From Nitrospira sp. (lineage in GTDB: Bacteria > Nitrospirota > Nitrospiria > Nitrospirales > Nitrospiraceae): a stretch of DNA of 64,000 nucleotides. Positions 57,694-64,000 of the stretch are shown here, in pieces (the stretch's first letter is position 1; every line of letters begins with the position of its first letter). The notes beneath the pieces are model-generated. The model made no database searches. It was not told where the DNA came from and saw only the letters and a list, made by a program, of their open reading frames with translations. The stretch is taken from NCBI GenBank assembly GCA_020846195.1, contig JADLEJ010000049.1, positions 95,254-159,253 on the forward strand, read 5' to 3'. Position numbers and translations under genes: made by a program.

Positions 57694-58419
57694 ATGGAAC
57701 ATCGTACGGTGCAACGGGCTTCGAACAAGATCGGGCGGTGGCTGGGGGGGATGCTGCTATTGGCCGCGATTCCCGGTACTGCTGCCTACGCGGAAACCTA
57801 TGTGGCCGGGCAGATCGGCTACACCCTCGCGCAGGATACGGCACGGACGCGACCGAACGACCCTACCTATTCCGGCCTGCCGGTCGGGACAACCATGTCG
57901 AGCATTGATCTTAATAATGCGCTGATGTATGGGCTCAAACTCGGTCATTATTTTGAGAAGCTGCCCTGGCTGGGCGTCGAGCTGGAAGGCTTTGTCACGA
58001 ATCCGCATCGGCCTCAACAGCGGTTGACATTGGGAGTTCCAGGAACGGGGACTGTGTTGCAGGACGAAGGGGGCGCAACTAACCGCCTGGTCATCGTCTC
58101 GCCGCTCTTGATGGTGCGGTATCAGGCCGGCGCATTCGAGCCGTATGCCGGCATTGGGCCCGGCGTGTTTTTCTTGCATCAGCAGCAACTCACTTCTTCT
58201 GCCTCCGGGCAAGCCTATTCCCAGTCGAATACGGGAGTCGGTTTGAATACGCAAGTCGGCATGCGTTATCGGATAACCGATCATGTGTCGCTGTTTGGAG
58301 AATGGAAGTTCAACTATGCGCGGCTCGATTTGTCCGGGCAGGCTAACGTCAACCATTTTGGCGTCAACGCTATCGCGACGCTTCATCACTTTGTCTTCGG
58401 TGTCGGCTACCACTTCTAG
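57694..58419 (+). CDS. Outer-membrane beta-barrel protein
   Basis: A 241-residue secreted barrel: signal peptide WLGGMLLLAAIPGTAAYAE, then amphipathic strands (YVAGQIGYTLAQD, GLKLGHYF, WLGVELEGFVTNP, FEPYAGIGPGVFFLHQQ, TQVGMRYRITDHVSLFGEWKFNYARL) ending with the aromatic C-terminal signature HHFVFGVGYHF recognised by the BAM complex. About eight strands, OmpA/OmpW-like. GGGAGGGG lies just before ATG. Confidence 0.87.
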   Translation: MEHRTVQRASNKIGRWLGGMLLLAAIPGTAAYAETYVAGQIGYTLAQDTARTRPNDPTYSGLPVGTTMSSIDLNNALMYGLKLGHYFEKLPWLGVELEGFVTNPHRPQQRLTLGVPGTGTVLQDEGGATNRLVIVSPLLMVRYQAGAFEPYAGIGPGVFFLHQQQLTSSASGQAYSQSNTGVGLNTQVGMRYRITDHVSLFGEWKFNYARLDLSGQANVNHFGVNAIATLHHFVFGVGYHF

Positions 58420-58428
58420 GATTTCTTC

Positions 58429-58460
58429 GGGGGCCGGTCAATCGGTTCAGGCCGGCCCCT
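58429..58460 (+). terminator. GC-rich hairpin after the barrel gene
   Basis: GGGGCCGG (58430-58437) pairs with CCGGCCCC (58452-58459), loop 14 bases, just after the barrel stop at 58419. No T-run follows, so it is a likely but non-classical terminator that separates the barrel gene from leuS. Confidence 0.45.
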
Positions 58461-58546
58461 ACCCGCTTCCAGCTCCCTTCCTCGTTGTTGTTGCCCCTGC
58501 CGGTCTGTGTTAGAGTTCCACGATTTTTTAATCCCCCCGGAGAGTC

Positions 58547-60982
58547 ATGGCAAAAGGGTACGATCATCACGCCATTGAGGCGAAGTGGCAGGCCTATTGG
58601 GAAGAACATCGCCCGTTCCGGGCCATGAACGATCCTTCGAAGCCCAAGTTCTATTGCCTCGACATGTTTCCCTACCCCTCCGGGTCCGGCCTCCACGTCG
58701 GGCATCTGGAGGGGTATACCGCCACCGATATCGTCTCCCGATACAAGCGCATGAAGGGATTCAATGTCCTCCATCCGATGGGGTGGGATGCATTCGGTCT
58801 GCCAGCTGAGCAGTATGCGGTGAAGACCGGCGTGCACCCGGCCCTTACCACGGCGCAAAACATCGCGACATTCAAACGGCAGATGAAGCGAGTGGGATTG
58901 TCCTACGATTGGGAGCGGGAGTTGAGCACCACCGATCCCGGCTACTATCGCTGGACACAGTGGATTTTCCTCCAGCTCTATAAACGCGGGCTGGCCTATG
59001 TGGCCGAGGTGCCGGTCAATTGGTGCCCGGCGCTCGGGACGGTGCTGGCAAACGAAGAAATCGTCGACGGCAAGAGCGAGGTTGGCGGGTTCGACGTCAT
59101 TCGCAAGCCGATGCGTCAGTGGGTCTTGAAGATCACGGCTTACGCCGACCGGCTGCTCGAAGACTTGAAATTGGTGGAGTGGCCCGCCAGCACGCTCGAA
59201 ATGCAAAAGAATTGGATCGGCCGCTCCATCGGCGCGGAAGTCGATTTCGCTCTGGCCGATGCCAAGGGCGCCATCCGAGTCTTTACCACCAGGCCGGATA
59301 CGCTCTTCGGCGCGACGTATATGGTGCTGGCGCCGGAACATCCGCTGGTCGATGTCGTGACCGGCGCCGCTCAGAAGGCCGCAGTTGGCGCCTATCGAGA
59401 AGCGGCTGCGCGGAAAAGCGATCTGCAGCGGCAGGAACTGGACAAGGAAAAGACCGGCGTCTTCACGGGCGGCTACGCGATCAATCCGGTGAATGGCGAA
59501 CGGCTGCCGGTCTGGCTGGCCGATTACGTTCTCATGAGTTACGGCACTGGCGCGATCATGGCCGTTCCGGCGCATGATGAGCGGGACTGGGCTTTTGCCA
59601 AGACCTATCGGCTGCCGATTCGAGAGGTGATTGAAGGCGGCCACGTCCAAGAGGCGGCGTTTGTCGCGACGGACCGCGGAACGGTCGTCAACTCGGCCAT
59701 GCCGGACGGGTCTTTGTCTTTGAATGGCATGAAACCGGCTGAGGCCATTCCGGCGATCACGGCCTGGCTGGAACAGCGGGGCACCGGCAAGAAGGCGATC
59801 AACTATAAGCTACGCGACTGGCTCTTTGCCCGGCAGCGCTATTGGGGCGAGCCCTTCCCGATCGTGTGGAGGGATGGGGAATCCCGCCCGTTGCTCGAGG
59901 AACAGCTGCCATTGCTCCTGCCGGAAACGAGCAATTTCAAACCATCCGGCAGCGGAGAAAGTCCGCTCGCAAATCTCGAGGAGTGGCTGGCCACGACCGA
60001 TCCCGAGACTGGGAAACCGGCCAGGCGTGAAACGAATACGATGCCGCAGTGGGCCGGTTCCTGCTGGTACTACCTCCGCTTCATCGATCCGAAGAATCAG
60101 GCGCAGCTCGTCGATCCGGCGATGGAGCGCTATTGGATGCCGGTCGATCTCTACGTCGGCGGCAGCGAACATGCCGTGTTGCACCTGCTCTATTCACGCT
60201 TCTGGCACAAGGTGCTCTACGATATCGGCGTGGTGAGCACGCCGGAGCCGTTCAAGAAACTTGTGCATCAGGGCATTGTGCTGGGCGAGGACAATCAGAA
60301 GATGTCCAAATCGCGCGGGAACGTGGTGAATCCCGACGACATGATGGATCAGTTCGGCGCCGATGCCGTGCGGCTCTACGAAATGTTCATGGGGCCGCTG
60401 GAGGCGATGAAGCCCTGGAGTACGCGCGGAGTGGAAGGAGTCACCCGGTTTTTGGAACGGACCTGGCGATTAATGGTAACGGAAGAGGGTGGGCTGTCTG
60501 CGGCAGTAGTGTCGGCGCCGGCCAGTCTCGAGCAACAGCGGCTGTTGCATCAGACGATCAAGAAGGTCTCGGAAGATATCGAGGAACTCCGTTTCAACAC
60601 CGCGATCGCGCAAATGATGGTCTTCACCAATGAGATGACCAAGGCGGAGCAGCGTTCTCGGGCGTTGCTCGAACCGTTTGTCCTGCTGCTCTCGCCCTTT
60701 GCGCCGCATGTGGCTGAGGAACTGTGGGCGATTCTCGGGCATGAACCGAGCGTGTCTCGGCAGCCCTGGCCGGTCTTCGATCCGGCGCTGATCGTGAGCG
60801 ACCGGCTGACGATCCCGGTGCAGGTGAACGGCAAGTTGCGCGGGAAGATCGAGATAGCGGCGGACGCCGCGCGCGACACAGTGGAGCGCGCCGCCCGTGA
60901 GATTGTGGCGGAGTGGCTGCAAGGCGGCGAACCGAAAAAAACAATCTACGTCGAGAAGAAACTCGTGAATTTCGTCATATGA
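58547..60982 (+). CDS. leuS: Leucyl-tRNA synthetase
   Basis: An 811-residue class I synthetase. The HIGH-type motif lies in [20 protein letters not shown]1 editing domain includes [20 protein letters not shown] and [16 protein letters not shown]; the zinc-region and catalytic core continue with [13 protein letters not shown], and [12 protein letters not shown] is the second signature. The anticodon domain ends with [12 protein letters not shown]. Full length. Its TGA overlaps the lptE start (ATGA). Confidence 0.98.
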   Translation: MAKGYDHHAIEAKWQAYWEEHRPFRAMNDPSKPKFYCLDMFPYPSGSGLHVGHLEGYTATDIVSRYKRMKGFNVLHPMGWDAFGLPAEQYAVKTGVHPALTTAQNIATFKRQMKRVGLSYDWERELSTTDPGYYRWTQWIFLQLYKRGLAYVAEVPVNWCPALGTVLANEEIVDGKSEVGGFDVIRKPMRQWVLKITAYADRLLEDLKLVEWPASTLEMQKNWIGRSIGAEVDFALADAKGAIRVFTTRPDTLFGATYMVLAPEHPLVDVVTGAAQKAAVGAYREAAARKSDLQRQELDKEKTGVFTGGYAINPVNGERLPVWLADYVLMSYGTGAIMAVPAHDERDWAFAKTYRLPIREVIEGGHVQEAAFVATDRGTVVNSAMPDGSLSLNGMKPAEAIPAITAWLEQRGTGKKAINYKLRDWLFARQRYWGEPFPIVWRDGESRPLLEEQLPLLLPETSNFKPSGSGESPLANLEEWLATTDPETGKPARRETNTMPQWAGSCWYYLRFIDPKNQAQLVDPAMERYWMPVDLYVGGSEHAVLHLLYSRFWHKVLYDIGVVSTPEPFKKLVHQGIVLGEDNQKMSKSRGNVVNPDDMMDQFGADAVRLYEMFMGPLEAMKPWSTRGVEGVTRFLERTWRLMVTEEGGLSAAVVSAPASLEQQRLLHQTIKKVSEDIEELRFNTAIAQMMVFTNEMTKAEQRSRALLEPFVLLLSPFAPHVAEELWAILGHEPSVSRQPWPVFDPALIVSDRLTIPVQVNGKLRGKIEIAADAARDTVERAAREIVAEWLQGGEPKKTIYVEKKLVNFVI

Positions 60983-61632
60983 CGCAATTCCGTACCATAG
61001 CGCGCTGGGGGGCGCCATTGGCGTCGGCGGCCTGTCTACTGCTGCTGGCCGGGTGCGGCTATCAGTTTCGAGTGGACGGCGCGGGGCCAACCATCGGAGG
61101 AACGACGGCACGGGCCTCGGATCAGCCGGTCCCACGCCTGGTTATTCGTACGTTGATCAACAACAGTTTTGAACCGAACCTGGAAACCCGGTACACGAAT
61201 TATCTGCGGAAAGAATTCTCGTCCGGCAGCGGCGCTCAAGTCGTGCCGGACAGCGAGGCGGCGGATCTGGTTCTGACCGGGCAGATTCTGTCGGTCAGCG
61301 TGCCGACGTTGAGTTTCTCGCTGACGCCGACGCCGGGCAATCAGACGGGATCGGCCACGACGTTGGAAAGCCGGGCCGACGTGACGGTCGTTGTGAAGAT
61401 TGAAGAGTCGCGCACGAAGAAGCTGGTCTGGTCGCAGATCGCCAAAGGCTCCTCCGAGTTTTATATCACCCCCGATCTTCAGTTTAACCGGGCGCTTCAG
61501 AACCGCGCGCTGGAACAGGCAGGCCGGTTTGTGGCGGAGGATCTGGCGTCACGGTTTCTGCTGCATATCGAAACAGGCGGGCTCACGAAGCCTGCGGCTG
61601 AGGCGCCGCTTGCGGCGCCGGCCGCCAAGTAG
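60979..61632 (+). CDS. lptE: LPS-assembly lipoprotein LptE
   Basis: A 217-residue lipoprotein: signal peptide with [11 protein letters not shown], lipidated Cys26. The C-terminal region ([57 protein letters not shown]) matches LptE, which plugs the LptD barrel in the outer membrane. It sits in the conserved order leuS-lptE-holA and overlaps leuS by four bases. Confidence 0.92.
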   Translation: MTQFRTIARWGAPLASAACLLLLAGCGYQFRVDGAGPTIGGTTARASDQPVPRLVIRTLINNSFEPNLETRYTNYLRKEFSSGSGAQVVPDSEAADLVLTGQILSVSVPTLSFSLTPTPGNQTGSATTLESRADVTVVVKIEESRTKKLVWSQIAKGSSEFYITPDLQFNRALQNRALEQAGRFVAEDLASRFLLHIETGGLTKPAAEAPLAAPAAK

Positions 61633-61650
61633 CATATCATCGAGGACGTG

Positions 61651-62760
61651 ATGGGAACCGCGCTCAGTCCATTGCAACTCCATACGGCGTTGAAGCAGCA
61701 GCCTCCCGCGTCAGTGTATCTGGTGACGGGGGAAGAAGATCTCCTGCGCGATGAAGCCGTGACCACCCTCAAGACCGCGCTGCTTGGAGAAGGTGGAGAT
61801 TTTAATTTCGACGTTTTTTACGGCGACGAGGCGGCCGGAAGCGACATCCTGACCTGTGCGTTGGAGGTGCCGGTGTTTGCCGAGCGCCGGGTGGTCTTGG
61901 TGAAAGGCGCTGAGAAAATATCCGCCCGCGAAGCCGAAGTCCTGCTCCCGTACCTGGCCGCTCCAGTGCAGACGACCACGGTGATTTTCGTCAGCAGCAA
62001 GCTGGATGGCCGGCTGAAGTTTTCCCAGGCGCTCGGGCGCGCCGCGGTAACCATCGACTGTTCCCCGCTGCGCGATATCCAATTAGGGCCTTGGGTGAGC
62101 CGGGATGCGCAACGGCTTGGCGTGAAGCTGGATGAGAAGGCCGTGGGGGTGCTCAAAGAAACGTCCGGAGGCTCCCTGTACGCTGTCCGGCGCGAACTCG
62201 AAAAGCTCGCGTCCTATATCACGACCGATCGCCAGGCGACGGAAGCCGATGTGTATCAGCTGCGCGGCGTCGAGCCCGGCGCGTCGGTGTTCGATCTCAC
62301 GCTAGCCATCGCCGAGGCTCAGCGCGGACGGGTGCTGTCGATTTTGGCCAGGAATCTAGAGGCCGGCGAGGCGCCGCTGCGCATCCTCGGCTCGCTGGCT
62401 TGGCAGTATCGACGGATCTGGAAAATGAAGGAACTGCTTCGCGAGGGGGGCCGCGAGGGAGAGGCCGCGCGGACTTTGCGCATGGACCCGATGCAAGTGA
62501 AGACGTTCCTGGGCCGGTTGTCGGATGGGCATGTGCGGGATGCGCTGCGGCTGTTTTTAGAAGCCGACGGGCAGCTCAAAGGAGGCAGCAGCGGCCATCC
62601 CAAAATGGTTATGGAACGTGTGCTGCTGCAGCTCTGCCAGTCCGTGCAGCAAACGCAGCCCGACGCGCCCAAGCGGTCGCCAGCCCAGGCCGTGCGGGGC
62701 GCGTCGCGAGTCGTCTCGAACGTGAGAACGATTACGAGCGGGAAGCGGACAGGCCGTTGA
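61651..62760 (+). CDS. holA: DNA polymerase III subunit delta
   Basis: A 369-residue clamp-loader delta subunit. N-terminal QPPASVYLVTGEEDLLRDEAVTTL, VPVFAERRVVLVKGAEK, and the helical collar domain EPGASVFDLTLAIAEAQRG, LRILGSLAWQYRRIWKMKEL. It opens the beta clamp. A GTG at 61648 or the ATG at 61651 could start it. The last 29 bases overlap the convergent rpsT gene. Confidence 0.93.
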   Translation: MGTALSPLQLHTALKQQPPASVYLVTGEEDLLRDEAVTTLKTALLGEGGDFNFDVFYGDEAAGSDILTCALEVPVFAERRVVLVKGAEKISAREAEVLLPYLAAPVQTTTVIFVSSKLDGRLKFSQALGRAAVTIDCSPLRDIQLGPWVSRDAQRLGVKLDEKAVGVLKETSGGSLYAVRRELEKLASYITTDRQATEADVYQLRGVEPGASVFDLTLAIAEAQRGRVLSILARNLEAGEAPLRILGSLAWQYRRIWKMKELLREGGREGEAARTLRMDPMQVKTFLGRLSDGHVRDALRLFLEADGQLKGGSSGHPKMVMERVLLQLCQSVQQTQPDAPKRSPAQAVRGASRVVSNVRTITSGKRTGR

Positions 62761-63010
62761 CGTGCTGGGTCAAGCGGGAGATGCGGCGGGACGCGGTGTT
62801 GGGCTTCAGGGCTCCCTTAGTCACGGCTTTGCTGAGAGCCGAGGAGGCTGCGCGCAACGCGGTCTTGGCGTCATCCGCTTTCTTGTCGGCCACGGCCGAT
62901 TGCACTTTCTTGATCAGGGTCTTGACCGCGCTCAACGTGGCTTTGTTCCGATCGCGGCGGCGTTCGGCCTGACGGGCACTGCGCAGAGTGGACTTGTGGA
63001 TCACAGGCAT
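62732..63010 (-). CDS. rpsT: Ribosomal protein S20
   Basis: A 92-residue basic helical protein: STLRSARQAERRRDRNKAT, LIKKVQSAVADKKADDA, ALSKAVTKGALKPNTASRRI. GGAGGA precedes the start on the minus strand. S20 binds 16S rRNA early in 30S assembly. It overlaps the 3' end of holA. Confidence 0.96.
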   Translation of the reverse strand: MPVIHKSTLRSARQAERRRDRNKATLSAVKTLIKKVQSAVADKKADDAKTALRAASSALSKAVTKGALKPNTASRRISRLTQHVNGLSASRS

Positions 63011-63099
63011 TGTCTATTCCTCCAAAAAAAGAGCAAAATATGTAGCATAGGGGACGGTGAGCCGTCAACCAATCTGGCGACCTCTTCAAAAGGAATCCT

Positions 63100-63813
63100 A
63101 TGGCAAAAATCATTGCACGCGACCGGTTGATCTTCGCGCTCGACGTTCCGTCAGTCGTCGAAGCGGAGCGGTTATTAGACCGGCTCCAGGGACAGATCTC
63201 TTTTGTGAAGGTCGGACTCGAGCTGTATACCGCCGCTGGGCCGGACATGATTAAGCGTGTGCTCGATCGAAAGATGCGAGTGTTTCTCGATCTGAAGTTT
63301 CTCGATATCGAAGAGACCGTTCGACGGGCGACGGCCAAGGTCGCAGCCATGGGCGTCGATTTTCTCACGGTGCATGCCAATCGCAAGGCCCTGGCGGCGG
63401 CGGTGCAGGGGCGGGAAGGGTCGGATTTGAAATTGCTGGCGGTGACCGTCCTGACGAATTTCGACAGTCACGATCTCCGCGATATGGGGATTCAGCGAAC
63501 GGTGCAGGATCTTGTGACCGCCCGGGCGCTGCTGGCCTCCGAAGTCGGGTGCGATGGGGTGGTGGCGTCCGGGGAGGAACCGGCGGCGATCCGGCAGAAG
63601 GTCGGTCCGCGGTTTCTCATCGTCACGCCGGGCGTGCGCCCAGCGGGAAAGGGTGTGGACGACCATGCCCGCGCGACAACACCGACTCAGACGATTGCCG
63701 CTGGGGCCGATTATCTCGTGATTGGCCGGCCGATCCGGGATGCCGCCGATCCGGTGGCCACGGTGACGGAGATCGTGAGCGAGATGCAAACGGCGTTCGA
63801 TGCCCGCCCATAG
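63100..63813 (+). CDS. pyrF: Orotidine-5'-phosphate decarboxylase
   Basis: A 237-residue enzyme that makes UMP from OMP. Active-site motif VFLDLKFLDIEETV provides the DxKxxDI residues; FALDVPS and VKVGLELYTA are the first strand-loop elements, and TPGVRPAG the phosphate site. The residue after the Lys-Phe pair is Leu where many homologues have His, which is tolerated in the family. AGGA precedes ATG. Confidence 0.95.
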   Translation: MAKIIARDRLIFALDVPSVVEAERLLDRLQGQISFVKVGLELYTAAGPDMIKRVLDRKMRVFLDLKFLDIEETVRRATAKVAAMGVDFLTVHANRKALAAAVQGREGSDLKLLAVTVLTNFDSHDLRDMGIQRTVQDLVTARALLASEVGCDGVVASGEEPAAIRQKVGPRFLIVTPGVRPAGKGVDDHARATTPTQTIAAGADYLVIGRPIRDAADPVATVTEIVSEMQTAFDARP

Positions 63814-63895
63814 GCCTGGCCGTGTCGAGTTGCGGCGCGTCACTGCTCTTTGCTAAGATCCGTCTCCGCGTGCGAGGTTTTCTTCCTCCCTGATG

Positions 63896-63972
63896 GTGGG
63901 TGTAGCTCAGTTGGTTAGAGCGCTGGATTGTGGATCCGGAGGTCGCGGGTTCGAAACCCGTCACTCACCCCA
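63896..63972 (+). tRNA. tRNA-His (GTG anticodon)
   Basis: A 77-base cloverleaf. The acceptor arms GTGGGTG (63896-63902) and CACTCAC (63962-63968) pair with one G-T; the anticodon loop is TTGTGGA with GTG at 63930-63932; the T-loop is TTCGAAA; CCA is encoded at 63970-63972. The base before the acceptor is G (63895) and the discriminator is C (63969), the extra G-1:C73 pair that identifies tRNA-His. A short T-run follows. Confidence 0.96.
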
Positions 63973-64000
63973 TCTTTTTTCACGATACTGTCTGGCTCGA

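Overview
The window looks like chromosomal DNA of a Gram-negative, GC-rich bacterium, most probably Nitrospira or a close relative (Nitrospirota). This is inferred from the gene mix (ADP-heptose/LPS genes, LptE, Mfd next to parvulins, a complete Kdp operon with its own porin, many multi-PAS kinases) and from base composition, not from a marker gene such as 16S rRNA or nxr. I count about 63 protein genes and one tRNA, densely packed, often with 1-4 base (ATGA/TGATG) overlaps.

Layout. 0.1-2.1 kb: three coupled genes (unknown, Thr-type isoaspartyl peptidase/asparaginase, VOC protein). 2.1-9.4 kb: mtgA, engB, then a minus-strand operon rfaE2-mfd-parvulin lipoprotein-surA-like. 9.6-16.3 kb: two coupled membrane sensor kinases, a BarA-like phosphorelay hybrid and a protein with a FixL-like haem-PAS signature and an anti-sigma-type ATPase end. 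16.3-20 kb: SprT-like protein, a deoxyhypusine-synthase-like protein, gmhA, an SPFH/NfeD pair. 20.1-21.9 kb: an orphan CARF protein (TIGR02710 type) fused into an operon with a YbgC thioesterase and a 37-residue membrane peptide. 21.96-22.84 kb: what appears to be one complete integron gene cassette (attC site plus a PD-(D/E)XK nuclease-like gene) without an integrase. 22.8-24.5 kb: lower-GC accessory DNA with a ParE-type toxin-antitoxin pair and a secreted SNase nuclease. 24.6-29.1 kb: small proteins, a structured repeat, hemL, a YidB-like protein, and a barnase/barstar-type RNase-inhibitor pair. 29.1-36.9 kb: HAD phosphatase, active plus inactive M16 peptidases, HTH-metallo-beta-lactamase fusion, M50 protease, zinc-ribbon HEAGH membrane protein, SatP-like acetate transporter, DUF1566 protein. 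37.1-46.8 kb: porin plus kdp small ORF-F-A-B-C-D-E with a KdpE-box-like element. 46.8-54.6 kb: lipoprotein, beta-hydroxyacid dehydrogenase, M20 peptidase, large secreted protein, ECF sigma/anti-sigma pair and a secreted two-repeat protein. 54.8-64 kb: der, HAD, methyltransferase, outer-membrane barrel, leuS-lptE-holA, rpsT, pyrF, tRNA-His.

How parts work together. RfaE2 and GmhA serve ADP-heptose synthesis for the LPS core; LptE, the SurA-like chaperone, the parvulin lipoprotein, MtgA and several beta-barrels serve the envelope. Kdp is a self-contained potassium-scavenging unit. The most unusual parts are the integron-like cassette, the CARF protein whose expected HEPN arginine is replaced by alanine and whose promoter sits so close to the ATG that the mRNA would be nearly leaderless, and the haem-PAS ATPase with no histidine-phosphorylation domain.

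Limits: everything is read by eye. Family names rest on motifs; no homology search, structure prediction or RNA folding was run.
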